Shown in pieces: positions 1 to 8,798 of a DNA stretch of 46,532 bases. Under the pieces are notes generated by a model that was not told the DNA's origin, made no database searches, and saw nothing but the letters and a program-made list of their open reading frames with translations. The stretch is from Phycisphaeraceae bacterium (GTDB lineage Bacteria > Planctomycetota > Phycisphaerae > Phycisphaerales > Phycisphaeraceae), in assembly GCA_028284155.1 (NCBI GenBank), contig JANQSF010000068.1:1-46532 (forward strand). The letters run 5' to 3'. The position numbers and the translations under genes were made by a program. The stretch's first letter is position 1; each line of letters opens with the position of its first letter.

Positions 1-2553
1 GAACGGCTCCACCCAGTTTGGCGCGACCTGCGAAGTCAGGCCGCTGGGCGTGTTGTCCTTGTCGGCCTTGCCGATTTGGCCGACCGCAGTGTTGGGCGCG
101 ATCGCGTTGGCCGTCACGAGGTTCGGGATCGGCCACTCGGTTGACCAGGCGGTCGGGTCCATGTCGTCGCCCGGGTCCGTGCCCCAAGCCGACATCTCGT
201 TGTCGCCGTCTTTACACTTGACCGCGATCGGGTTCAGCGACGGGTCCATCGAGCCGCCGGACCCCTCGCCCCAATCACAAAGCGCGGTCCGCTGAATGAA
301 TCGCTCGTAGTCCTTGCCGCCGTTGGCCAAAAGCATGGTGGCCTTGCCGTTCTGGTCGGCCCCCGCGCCCAAGTCCACGTTCGTCTTCGTCACCGTCACG
401 GGCAGCCAGAGACGGTCATCGGAATCCGCAGCCGTCGTGCCGTCGCCGACCTTGCGCTGGATTCGGCTGTAAGTGATCCACTCGTCGCCCGAGCCGCCCG
501 GCTCGGTCAGCGGGTCGGTCGTGCCGCCGTCCACGAGCACTTGAAGTTCAATGACCACGTCGTCCCCCGCGCCGGGGATCGAAAGCACGTTGGAGATCGC
601 CGCGACGTGGGCGTTGGAGACAAACGAATCCGGGTCGCCGTTGAACGTGTCGATCGACTGCTGCACACTGCCGTTGTTCGAGTTGGCCGAGCCGTCCGAA
701 TCACGGTGCAGGATAATGCCGTACTTCGTCCCGCCGACCGCGTCCAAACGCGACTGGCCGGTCAGTTCCTGCAACGTGCCCCAGCTCGTGCCGTTCACCA
801 CGAGCCGGACGTGGTGGAGCCGGTGCACCGGGCTGTTGAACGGGTTGACCATTTCGATCGCGTAGCCGATTTTCTCGCCGCCCGGTGCCTGGTCGGAACG
901 CGTCCAGGTAATGGTGTACACGTTGTCGTTGTCGTCGCTGTCGTCGTTTTCGGTCGCGGCGGTCACCCAGTACGCGGCCTGGATGTACGCCTCGGTCAGG
1001 AACGGCAGGCCTTCCATGCCGTAACGGACGACCGTGCCGGTGTTGATCGCCACGACATTGGCGTTGTTGTCCATGTCGATGCGCGTGATCCGGCTGTCCA
1101 ACTGCGGCTCAAAGTCACCGACCTGCCCGTTGGGGTAGGTCTCGGTGTCGCCGTCGAAGTAGTCGTTCAGGCAGGCCAAGTACTGCGCGGCCGCGACCAG
1201 CGGGGCCGACACCTCCGCTTGAAATGGCGCGCCGTTGGATGCGCCGGCGACAAACGAGCTGCCGTCCCACTCGAACGGCATGTCTCGGCCGAGCAACGCC
1301 TGCTGCGCGAAGATCGTGCGCGAAAACGCCGAACCCGATCCGATCAGGTTGTTCAACTGGATCTTGTTCTGCGACGCAGCCCCGTACGTGCGGATCGCCA
1401 ACTGGTTGACGCCGTTCATGACGGTCATCCGATGCCGCCGGTCGTTGTCGATGTTGCTGCTGGGGTAGTCGGTCTCTTCGCCGGCGTTGTCACGCAGCAA
1501 CGTCACCAGCCCGCCTTCCGCAGCGTCTTCGATCTCTTCGGTGATGTCGCGGTTCAATCCGAACTTGTGCCGAAGCTCCAACTCGTTCGACGCGTTGACG
1601 ACGTTGTTCAACGCCGGATCAAAACCGGACGACGGCCCGTGGAACCAGTAGTTGTCACGCACCTGGTACGTCGTCGGGAACGCGGCCGCGAACAGCACGG
1701 GTGAACTCGTGAAGCGATAGCCGAGCAGCGTGCTCATCTCGCCGGCCGTGCCGCCCACGCCGAGCGCCGGCACGGCGGTCAGGCAATCCAGGTCGATCGG
1801 GTACCAGTAACGCGGGGCGTCGGTCGCCGTGCGTGTGTCGGTGTAAACCCCGGCATTCACCATCCCGCCGTGGCTGATGATGCGCACCGCGGCGACGTAA
1901 TTGACGCCGCCGATGTTGTCCAGCGGCGGGAGCATCCACCGGCTGTCGAGGTAGCCGTCGCCGTCGGCGTCGGCGTGGGTCGGGCTGCCCATCACGGGTA
2001 CGACCGCGAACGGTTGGCCCATGAATACGGCGGGCCCTGAGGGCGCGTCCTGCGGCTGGCCGACGCCCACGTTCTGCAGCGGTGCCTCGTACTTCACGAT
2101 CCCGTCGCGGTCGATGCCCAGCCAACTGATGTGCGGCCAGTTTCCCGCCACCGGCCGGGTTTGGGCTATGAAGTTGTCACCCAACGGACCTTCGTCCTCG
2201 GCGTGCCCGCCTGAGTAGGTCTTGAACGGCATGTCGAACGGCTCGTCTGACTTGACCTCGGACAACATGTGGTTGTTGTTGGGGTCGTTGACATTGGTCG
2301 TGCTGTTGAAGGTCACGTCGTCGCGCAGCTCACGCTGGATCTCGGCGATCATCGCGCTGAGCACGACACCGACGTTGTCGGAGAACTGCTCGTTAGCCAA
2401 CCGGTCCACGCGCACGACCTGCATGTAGGCCATGCCCATGATGGCGAGCAGGACCAGAACAACGACGACCAGGATCATGACGATGCCGCGCGGCTGCGGG
2501 CGCTGTCCCGGGCGGTATTGGCGGGGGCTGTAACGGTGCTGGGCCAGTCGCAT
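1..2553 (-). CDS. GspK-like large pseudopilin, partial (3' end beyond the window)
   Basis: The frame is open from an ATG at 2553 to the left edge, giving 851 codons with no stop, so the protein is longer still. The start is preceded by AAGGAG 6 nt upstream. The N-terminus has a basic leader of about 22 residues (many R and Q), then G-I-V-M-I-L and one hydrophobic helix (V/L/A/M rich, residues ~23-45). The residue five places after the leader Gly is not Glu, which is the signature of minor pseudopilin K. The rest is a polar D/N/G-rich exported domain with no motif I recognise. Seventh and last visible gene of an E-F-G-H-I-J-K operon, so a GspK-type tip pseudopilin is the best reading. At over 851 aa it is more than twice a usual GspK (~330 aa). 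A PilX-like protein is the alternative. Confidence 0.8.
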   Translation of the reverse strand, partial: MRLAQHRYSPRQYRPGQRPQPRGIVMILVVVVLVLLAIMGMAYMQVVRVDRLANEQFSDNVGVVLSAMIAEIQRELRDDVTFNSTTNVNDPNNNHMLSEVKSDEPFDMPFKTYSGGHAEDEGPLGDNFIAQTRPVAGNWPHISWLGIDRDGIVKYEAPLQNVGVGQPQDAPSGPAVFMGQPFAVVPVMGSPTHADADGDGYLDSRWMLPPLDNIGGVNYVAAVRIISHGGMVNAGVYTDTRTATDAPRYWYPIDLDCLTAVPALGVGGTAGEMSTLLGYRFTSSPVLFAAAFPTTYQVRDNYWFHGPSSGFDPALNNVVNASNELELRHKFGLNRDITEEIEDAAEGGLVTLLRDNAGEETDYPSSNIDNDRRHRMTVMNGVNQLAIRTYGAASQNKIQLNNLIGSGSAFSRTIFAQQALLGRDMPFEWDGSSFVAGASNGAPFQAEVSAPLVAAAQYLACLNDYFDGDTETYPNGQVGDFEPQLDSRITRIDMDNNANVVAINTGTVVRYGMEGLPFLTEAYIQAAYWVTAATENDDSDDNDNVYTITWTRSDQAPGGEKIGYAIEMVNPFNSPVHRLHHVRLVVNGTSWGTLQELTGQSRLDAVGGTKYGIILHRDSDGSANSNNGSVQQSIDTFNGDPDSFVSNAHVAAISNVLSIPGAGDDVVIELQVLVDGGTTDPLTEPGGSGDEWITYSRIQRKVGDGTTAADSDDRLWLPVTVTKTNVDLGAGADQNGKATMLLANGGKDYERFIQRTALCDWGEGSGGSMDPSLNPIAVKCKDGDNEMSAWGTDPGDDMDPTAWSTEWPIPNLVTANAIAPNTAVGQIGKADKDNTPSGLTSQVAPNWVEPF

Positions 2554-2691
2554 GGATGGCTCCTTGTGTGGGTGCCCCAAGCCGAACGAGCCGGCCGGGG
2601 AACGGGTGCTTTCAGAACCCCTCGATTGCCTGGCTCCCGCGGCCACGGGCCGCTGCGGAGCGAGTATCTGACGCCTTCGCGCGAAGGGCCG

Positions 2692-4071
2692 TCACGGACG
2701 CGGCAGCGCGACCACGTGTTCGAACCACTTGCCCGACTCGTTGCCACGCCCCATGACGCGGCCGTTGTCGTCGTGCAATCGGTAACGGATGCGCACATAC
2801 CACGGCCAACTGCTGGGCACGTCATGGCGGAAGATCACGTACCCGGCATTCGCCGCCGTGCTGAGCAACGCCGACGGGTCGATGGTGTGGTTGAACGTGT
2901 TGTTGTTGTTCACGATCACGTCGCTGGCGTTGACGTTTTCCGCGTAGCGGTGAACGCCCATCGTGCTGTACCAGCGGATCTGCCGCCGCTCGCCGGGCTG
3001 CGACGGATCACCCGCGCCGTCGGCCGGCGTTTCGAACGTGTCGAGATCGCTGTCGATCGGGTCGTAGTCGCCTGCGAATTCGATGATGAAGTCAGAGCAA
3101 TTGCCAGACAGGAACGGGTGCGTCTGCGCGACGTTCGGCCCGGTCAGCGATCGCACGGAGTGACTGCCGGCGCTGGCGACCTCGTTCAACTGCCGCCTGA
3201 CCATCGGCTCGGCGCCGGAATTGTAAATCATGGCCAGCGCGTTGGTCTCATAGTTGCCGTTGGGCATGTCGTCTTCGAGCCAGGCACCGGACATCTGCAC
3301 GCCGGTGACCTGATCCAACAAGACATTGCTGACATCGGAGACCGAACCCTCGATCGTGTTGTGGGTCGAACCCGTGCCGGCGACCGCGCTGCCGACCACA
3401 AAGCTCTGAACAAAATTATCGACCGTGCCGGCCAATTCCGTCAGCCGTTCCTGTCCCGTAAACAACAAGCTCTGCCGGGTGAGCACCCAGTGCGTGGCCG
3501 GCAGCATCCCCACGCCGCTGGTGGCGCCGATGACCTGCGTGTTGGTCGCAACGGAGGGCGGGCTGCCCGGCGAGAACGTCGGCGTCAGGACGCGGCCGTG
3601 CCCGTAGAACACGCGGGCGTACTGGGCCGTCGCCGGGTTGAAGAACGAGTCGTCACGCCCCGGCGTTGTGGCCTTGATCGGGTTCGAGCCGCCGGCCTGC
3701 TTGATGAACAGCAATTGGTCACTGCGGACCGACCGCGTCCCCTCACCGCCACCGGGCAGCAGGAACGGGACGCCGTCGTACTTGCGGTTCACGATGATCA
3801 TCGGGCCGGCCGGCGCATCAGTGCCCGGCTGCCTTGGGCCGAGCAGGTTCTGAAAGTCGACAACGACCTGGTCGTGGATCGACCGCGTGTTGGCCAACGC
3901 TCGGGCCACATGGATGCCGTCGCCGACCGCGCCGGACGTGTCGCTGAAGATCCGGCTGATCAACAGCATCATGATCATCGTCACGAACACGGCGGTCAGC
4001 AATTCAACGACCGTGAAACCGCGTCGTCGCGTTGCGGCTGCGTTGTGCTTGTCAATCAAAGGGCGATACAT
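2692..4071 (-). CDS. GspJ-type pseudopilin
   Basis: 459 aa. A short leader with T-R-R-R precedes the prepilin peptidase and methylation motif G^F-T-V-V-E-L-L with Glu5, followed by a hydrophobic helix (residues ~20-45). This is a class III signal for a type II secretion pseudopilin. I place the start at the ATG at 4071 because GAGGTG lies 4 nt upstream; an in-frame TTG at 4083 would overlap that site. The C-terminal ~400 residues are a polar periplasmic domain of unknown fold, longer than ordinary GspJ (~200 aa). It lies 48 nt after the I-like gene and 138 nt before the K-like gene. The J assignment rests on operon position. Confidence 0.85.
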   Translation of the reverse strand: MYRPLIDKHNAAATRRRGFTVVELLTAVFVTMIMMLLISRIFSDTSGAVGDGIHVARALANTRSIHDQVVVDFQNLLGPRQPGTDAPAGPMIIVNRKYDGVPFLLPGGGEGTRSVRSDQLLFIKQAGGSNPIKATTPGRDDSFFNPATAQYARVFYGHGRVLTPTFSPGSPPSVATNTQVIGATSGVGMLPATHWVLTRQSLLFTGQERLTELAGTVDNFVQSFVVGSAVAGTGSTHNTIEGSVSDVSNVLLDQVTGVQMSGAWLEDDMPNGNYETNALAMIYNSGAEPMVRRQLNEVASAGSHSVRSLTGPNVAQTHPFLSGNCSDFIIEFAGDYDPIDSDLDTFETPADGAGDPSQPGERRQIRWYSTMGVHRYAENVNASDVIVNNNNTFNHTIDPSALLSTAANAGYVIFRHDVPSSWPWYVRIRYRLHDDNGRVMGRGNESGKWFEHVVALPRP

Positions 4072-4119
4072 GACGCACCTCAAAAGGAATGCTCAAGCCA
4101 CTAAACGATCGGCAGACGA

Positions 4120-5481
4120 CTACTGCAAGCGGCGGATAAACGCGGCGTCCACCACAAAACGGGCGCTCGAGTTCAACGACGTGCACTCAAACAGGATCGT
4201 CATCGTCGTCCCGGACATCGTCGCCGTAAACGGCAAACGCTGGAACGGAATGCCGCCTGTCGGCGGGTCGCCGGCCGCGTTCAGATCGTCCGACGGGGCG
4301 ATCCGCAGGTTCTGCCCGGTGAGTTGCCCCAATTGGATCGAGGCGTCATGGACGTCGTCCGTGATCACACCGTCGAACACCGAAATCGTGCAGTTGAAGT
4401 GCCGGTTCGACTTTTCCAGCCAACGGACGTACACCTCGTACTGACCGGGTTCTTCCACATCGACCACGAACTTAGCCCAGCCCTTGCTACCGCTCTGTTT
4501 GTTGTGAATCGTCCCGCCATCGGACCCTTCCGGCGTGTCCGGCCCACGATCGACGATCATAAACTTGCCCGGCGTCCCCGCGTTGCTGATCGTGACGCCG
4601 CTTCCGGCCACGAACTCGGCGCTTTCGTTATCCACAAACACGGCGAACGGCGGCGCGGGATCGCCCGCCGCGGCGAAGAACGAAACAACGTCCTGCACCG
4701 GGCTGGACCGGTTTTCGTCCGGAGAAAGGACAAACCAGATGGCCGTGGGCATGTTGCCCGAGTAGCGGTCCGGCTGAATCAACGAGTTGACAATGATGTG
4801 GTCCACCTCGGCGCGAGTCACCGTGTAGATGGCGCCGTTCGAGTCGGCAATGAGGTCGCCCTGGCGGACCTGATCCGGCACGCCTTCGCTGGCGTTTCGG
4901 CGGTTGTTGTTGAAGTCGAACCGGTTGCCCGAAGCGGCCGACACATTGATCGACACGACCTTGGGTACTTCCGTCGGGTCGCCCGCGTTGGCAACACCGT
5001 CGTAGTTTTCAGGGGCTGGATAACGGGCGCCGGGGTCCGGCTTGGTGATGAACGACACGACCAGATTGCCCTGCTCTTCGCTGACGAACCGGAACACCGG
5101 CACGACGAAGAAGTCGCGGCCGCGCACACCGGCGATCGACGTCGGGTAGCTGCGGTCGGCCAGGGGCCATTGAGCCGCGAAGGAAATCACGCCCTTCAGA
5201 GGCGTGACCACACGGGTCGTCCCACCCATGCCGTCGTCAATAGCGGAACCCGGCACACCCACGCCCTTGGCGCGCTCTGGGCCGATCGCCCGCGTGTACT
5301 CCGCGGCGGCGCGGGCGACGATGGTGTCGGCCGTCTTCTTCTGCATGTGCGCCGCGGCCGGGAACATCGCCGCCAGGGCGACGAAGCCGATCGCGAAGAT
5401 GCCCATCGCGATGAGCAACTCCACCATGGAGTAACCGGCGCTGCGCCGTGGTTGAACGATCCAACTGAGAGTCCGTGTCAT
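4120..5481 (-). CDS. GspI-type pseudopilin with C-terminal golvesin-like beta domain
   Basis: 453 aa. The ATG at 5481 has AGGAGA 8 nt upstream; a longer in-frame reading to 5691 lacks support and overlaps the H-like gene. Residues ~13-40 carry the prepilin signal R-R-S-A-G^Y-S-M-V-E-L-L followed by a hydrophobic helix; the first mature residue is Tyr and Glu5 is present. The middle part is polar and unrecognised. Residues ~300-453 look like a golvesin/Xly CBD-like beta-sandwich: a G-x-W-x-K strand, then P-G-Q-Y-E-V-Y-V-R-W, a T-I-S-V-x-D-G turn and a final A-F-I-R-R-L strand. Such domains are known from extracellular proteins. Assigned to the I position by gene order. The fusion would give the pseudopilus a surface-exposed adhesive or carbohydrate-binding module; that role is inferred. 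Confidence 0.85.
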   Translation of the reverse strand: MTRTLSWIVQPRRSAGYSMVELLIAMGIFAIGFVALAAMFPAAAHMQKKTADTIVARAAAEYTRAIGPERAKGVGVPGSAIDDGMGGTTRVVTPLKGVISFAAQWPLADRSYPTSIAGVRGRDFFVVPVFRFVSEEQGNLVVSFITKPDPGARYPAPENYDGVANAGDPTEVPKVVSINVSAASGNRFDFNNNRRNASEGVPDQVRQGDLIADSNGAIYTVTRAEVDHIIVNSLIQPDRYSGNMPTAIWFVLSPDENRSSPVQDVVSFFAAAGDPAPPFAVFVDNESAEFVAGSGVTISNAGTPGKFMIVDRGPDTPEGSDGGTIHNKQSGSKGWAKFVVDVEEPGQYEVYVRWLEKSNRHFNCTISVFDGVITDDVHDASIQLGQLTGQNLRIAPSDDLNAAGDPPTGGIPFQRLPFTATMSGTTMTILFECTSLNSSARFVVDAAFIRRLQ

Positions 5482-5514
5482 GGTCGGGTCTCCTGTGGTG
5501 CTTTGTCCCCTGCC

Positions 5515-5533
5515 GGCGCGGCTCGGCCGCGCC
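5515..5533. other. Intercistronic GC-rich hairpin between the H- and I-like genes
   Basis: A perfect 8-bp inverted repeat, GGCGCGGC / GCCGCGCC with a 3-nt loop, lies in the 77-nt gap between the H-like stop and the I-like start. There is no T-run, so a terminator is unlikely. An mRNA-stability or processing stem in the polycistronic transcript is possible but inferred. Confidence 0.5.
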
Positions 5534-5558
5534 TTCGTTGTCAAGTCGCAATCACTAA

Positions 5559-6506
5559 TTACTTCGTGGCCGTTCCGCTGTGTCGGCTGAACATCAGGAC
5601 CTTGGCGTTCTTGGTCAGGCCTGTCTTTTCGTCGACTTCGAGCAGCCACTCGGCGATCGAGCTGTAGCCCGTCGGCGCGGTGCTGGGCCAAACGCCGCCG
5701 GCGTCTTCGAAGTCACCCTTGGCGTAGATCACCACGCCGACGACCGGTTCGAGCACCTCAAACGGCAACCGCCACCGGCCTTCGGCCGTGTCGTAGACGG
5801 CCGTATTGGTCTTCAACGCGCCCTTCTCGGGGTCGAAGTCGTTCGGGTTGTAGCCCATCGGGCGGACATCGCTGTAGTCGTAATCGCCCTGGCCGTTGTT
5901 ACCCTGCGGGTCGTCGTCGTAAATCACAAGTGTGGAGACGTCGATCGCATTGCCACTCTGCCAATTCGGGTCGATCCCGGCGATGAGCGCGCCCTGGCCG
6001 TCGTAGCGGATCGCAAACGGCGGCGGGATGATCGCGCCGGGCTGATCGTTCGGCGCGACGATGCCCGCCACGCCGATGCCGCGCGGCATCTGGATGTAGT
6101 CGCGGGCCGGCGCGTCGCGGTACCCGTTGTAGCCGTCGTTTTCGATCGGCCGACCGTTGAACGTCGCGCGCTGGTTGTTGATCGCCAGACGCAGCTCGTT
6201 CGACGGCGTGACGATCAACGCCACCCCGCTGTCCGTCGCGGCGGGGATGTCAACCAGTGACGCCCGCTTCTTGGCGGCGAGCGCCCGCGCGGCCTTGGTG
6301 CCCGCCTCGATCGTGTTGACGCCCGAAACGAGTCGGCCGTCTTCGTCGATGCTGAACACCGCCGGCACCAGCGCTGCCAACAGAATGACCATGATGCTCA
6401 TCACCACGAGCAACTCGATCACGGTGAACGCGCTCCGGCCGACACGTCGGTCGACCGGCCTACACGCGCGGCCCGCCAGTGGGTGTTGTCGTTCGTGCGT
6501 TGTCAT
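5559..6506 (-). CDS. GspH-type pseudopilin
   Basis: 315 aa from the ATG at 6506; an alternative GTG at 6515 overlaps the upstream stop (GTGA) and would add three residues. A basic leader ends in R-S-A^F-T-V-I-E-L-L-V-V-M-S, a prepilin-type cleavage and methylation site with Ala instead of Gly at -1 and Glu5 present. A hydrophobic helix follows and then a soluble domain. Ala at -1 is often seen in planctomycete pseudopilins. It directly follows the GspG-like gene (near overlap, translational coupling likely), matching the G-H order of type II secretion operons. The H assignment is by position and N-terminus only. Confidence 0.85.
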   Translation of the reverse strand: MTTHERQHPLAGRACRPVDRRVGRSAFTVIELLVVMSIMVILLAALVPAVFSIDEDGRLVSGVNTIEAGTKAARALAAKKRASLVDIPAATDSGVALIVTPSNELRLAINNQRATFNGRPIENDGYNGYRDAPARDYIQMPRGIGVAGIVAPNDQPGAIIPPPFAIRYDGQGALIAGIDPNWQSGNAIDVSTLVIYDDDPQGNNGQGDYDYSDVRPMGYNPNDFDPEKGALKTNTAVYDTAEGRWRLPFEVLEPVVGVVIYAKGDFEDAGGVWPSTAPTGYSSIAEWLLEVDEKTGLTKNAKVLMFSRHSGTATK

Positions 6507-6511
6507 GAGGG

Positions 6512-7204
6512 TCACTCGAGCTCGAAGCTGTAAAGGTTGTCACGAGTCCACTTGTACTCGTCCGTGTCCTGCGCCGCGTTCAAATCGCCCCACTTGCCGT
6601 CCTTGCCGGCCGAGGCGAAGAAGGGCGCGGGACGCTGCAGAGAACCGTGTTGCGGGATGCCGTAGTTCGCCAGGTCGTCCCACTCGACATCGCCGGTCGG
6701 GATCCCACCCGTGGGCGGGACCAGCGAGTACATGCGGTAGACAATCGGGTTCTCCCAGCCGTCCGCAACACCGCCGTAGTTGTTGCCGTCCAGGTCGGTC
6801 AACGCGTCGGACAGGGCGGACAACATCTTTTGAATGTCCGGGTCGCCACCGACCGTATTGATGAACTTCTCCATGCCCGAACCGGGCTCGGGGAGGATTG
6901 TGGTGTCCTGGTGATCGACGAATTTCTTGGTCTTGGCGCGATACTCCGTCTCAGCCTGGAGCAGGGCCTGCATCGTGTTCTTCGTTTCAACGATGGGCCC
7001 GCGGTTTTCAATCACCGCATTGATCAACAGGGCGACCAGGATGATGATCAGCGAGATCACCACCAACAGCTCAATCAGGCTGAAGCCGGCCGATGCGCGG
7101 CGAAGCGCCCGGACGGTCGCGAGTCGGCGGTGCTTTCGTCCCCGTCGCGCCCCGTTGGCCTGATCTTGCCGGTCGGCTGCTTGTGGTGGTCGTCGATCAA
7201 TCAT
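6512..7204 (-). CDS. gspG: GspG-type major pseudopilin
   Basis: 230 aa. The ATG at 7204 has AGGA about 9 nt upstream; an in-frame TTG at 7225 is less likely. A long basic leader of about 40 residues precedes G^F-S-L-I-E-L-L-V-V-I-S, the class III prepilin signal with Glu5, then a hydrophobic helix. The C-terminus reads F-F-A-S-A-G-K-D-G-K-W-G-D and ends D-N-L-Y-S-F, matching the S-x-G-x-D-G / D-N-I calcium-loop ending typical of GspG. It is the third gene in the E-F-G-H-I-J-K cluster and should form the body of the pseudopilus. Stop and next start are a few bases apart. Confidence 0.9.
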   Translation of the reverse strand: MIDRRPPQAADRQDQANGARRGRKHRRLATVRALRRASAGFSLIELLVVISLIIILVALLINAVIENRGPIVETKNTMQALLQAETEYRAKTKKFVDHQDTTILPEPGSGMEKFINTVGGDPDIQKMLSALSDALTDLDGNNYGGVADGWENPIVYRMYSLVPPTGGIPTGDVEWDDLANYGIPQHGSLQRPAPFFASAGKDGKWGDLNAAQDTDEYKWTRDNLYSFELE

Positions 7205-7305
7205 CACTGGTCGTCCTGTTGTCAATGCGGGTGGGTTGCATGTCTTGTCAAATACTGTCGCCCCGGCAGAAGGCGGGCCCGCGGCCGCGCCGCTAAACGG
7301 TTGCG

Positions 7306-8652
7306 CTACGACACCGACTGGATCAGCTTGACCAGCGGCAGGAACAACGCGACGACGATGCCGCCGACCACGCCGCCGAGGATGATGACCATGAACGGCT
7401 CGATCAGCGAGGTCATGCCGGCCACGGCGTTGTCAACTTCCTCGTCGTAGTTGTCCGCGACTTTCAGCAGCATCTTGTCCAGGTCGCCCGTCTCCTCGCC
7501 GACGTCGATCATGTTCACAACCATCGCGTCGCAGACCTTGGCCTGCCGCAGCGGCTCGGCGAAACTCTCGCCCTGCCGAACCGAGTCGTGCACCTTCTGC
7601 AAGGCACTGGAGAAGACATAGTTGGACGTCGTGTCTTTGGTGATGTTCAGCGCGTCGAGGATCGGCACACCGGCGCGGATCAGCGTGCCGAGCGTCCGCG
7701 TGAAACGCGCGATCGTTGACTTTTCAACCAGTGAGCCGAACACCGGCACCTTCAACAGGACGGTGTCCATCACCGCCCGCAGCGCGTCGTTCTTGCGCAT
7801 CAGCTTGATGGCCACAAAGACGAATACCGGGATGAAGATGACATAGACAATGCCCGGGATCATCTGGTCCGGCGTCAGGTCGCCTTTCATCCAGGCGCTG
7901 ATCGCGATCAGTTTCTCGGTGACGATCGGCATCTCGGTGTCGAAGTCGGCGAAGATCTTTCTGAACTTCGGCACGATCATGATCATGATGCCGAGCACGA
8001 TGATGCCAGCCACGCTGATGACCACCGTCGGGTAGATCATCGCGCTCTTGAGCTTGCTCTTGAGCTTCTCCGCTTTCTCCATGAACTCAGCAAGTCGCTG
8101 GAGAATCATGTCCAACACGCCGGCGACCTCGCCGGCCGCGATCATCTTGCAGTAAAGCTTGTCGAACGCCTTGGGGTGCTTCGACATCGAGTCCGAAAGC
8201 GTCTGACCGCTGGCGACGTCTTCGGTCACCTGGATCAGGATGCGCTTGAGCAGGCCGGGCTTCTGCTGCTGCTCGAGGATCTGAAGTGATCGCAGAATCG
8301 GCAGGCCCGCGTCCTGAAGCGTGGAGAACTGACGCGTAAACGTCGTCAGAATCTTCTTGCTCACGCCGCCGATCGTCGGCATGTTGATCGACATGCCCTT
8401 GGACTCGCCGGCCCCCTTCTTGGGCGCCTTGGCCTTTTTCTTGGTTCCGGCGTCGGCCGCGGGCGCAGCCGACTTCGCGGCGGGCGCTTCTTTCTTGCCG
8501 CCACGGGCCGACGTCTTGCGCTCGCGCACCTGCGTCGGGAATAGACCTTGACCGCGGATCCGCTGGATCGCGTCGTCAGAGTCCGACGCGCTGATCGTGC
8601 CCTTCTGCCGTTTGCCGGCCTCGTTCAAAGCTTCAAACTGAAAGGTTGGCAT
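7306..8652 (-). CDS. gspF: Type II secretion inner-membrane platform protein GspF / PilC
   Basis: 448 aa, close to the usual 400-410 plus a linker. The ATG at 8652 has GGAGAG 6 nt upstream. The N-terminus (M-P-T-F-Q-F-E-A-L-N) is the typical GspF/PilC start. Residues ~46-90 are a Lys/Ala-rich low-complexity linker. Two T2SS-F domains follow (residues ~100-225 and ~300-430), each beginning with F-T-R-x-[FL] and containing G-E/G-x-L-D or G-E-E-T-G-D-L-D, with three hydrophobic membrane segments (~200-230, ~250-280, ~415-440). It forms the platform on which the ATPase drives pseudopilus assembly. It lies 146 nt downstream of gspE. Confidence 0.93.
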   Translation of the reverse strand: MPTFQFEALNEAGKRQKGTISASDSDDAIQRIRGQGLFPTQVRERKTSARGGKKEAPAAKSAAPAADAGTKKKAKAPKKGAGESKGMSINMPTIGGVSKKILTTFTRQFSTLQDAGLPILRSLQILEQQQKPGLLKRILIQVTEDVASGQTLSDSMSKHPKAFDKLYCKMIAAGEVAGVLDMILQRLAEFMEKAEKLKSKLKSAMIYPTVVISVAGIIVLGIMIMIVPKFRKIFADFDTEMPIVTEKLIAISAWMKGDLTPDQMIPGIVYVIFIPVFVFVAIKLMRKNDALRAVMDTVLLKVPVFGSLVEKSTIARFTRTLGTLIRAGVPILDALNITKDTTSNYVFSSALQKVHDSVRQGESFAEPLRQAKVCDAMVVNMIDVGEETGDLDKMLLKVADNYDEEVDNAVAGMTSLIEPFMVIILGGVVGGIVVALFLPLVKLIQSVS

Positions 8653-8706
8653 GAGAAGCTCTCCAGGTGAGCAGTGTGCGATTTATTGAAACAAGCGAAT
8701 AGCCAA

Positions 8707-8782
8707 GAGCGACGAGCCACAAGGGGGCGAGTTTCGGTTCATCCAGGACGCCAAACGACGAACCCCTCGTGGCTCGTCGCTC
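8707..8782. repeat. Long imperfect inverted repeat between gspE and gspF
   Basis: Arms at 8707-8727 and 8763-8782 share a 14-bp perfect core (GAGCGACGAGCCAC and its complement) plus a partly matching G/C run, separated by about 35 nt. It fills much of the 146-nt gspE-gspF gap and could fold as an mRNA stem within the operon, perhaps lowering expression of downstream genes. It could equally be a REP/MITE-like insertion. There is no T-tract, so it is not a classical terminator. Confidence 0.75.
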
Positions 8783-8798
8783 GTCCCCGGTCGCGGCC

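Noticed and set aside
541..1704. 387-codon plus-strand open frame
   Set aside because: Antisense to the GspK-like gene; Val/Arg/Asp-rich composition is that of a shadow frame in GC-rich coding DNA, with no domain or ribosome site.
2269..4104. 611-codon plus-strand open frame
   Set aside because: Runs antisense across two pseudopilin genes that have clear prepilin signals; long only because of codon bias.
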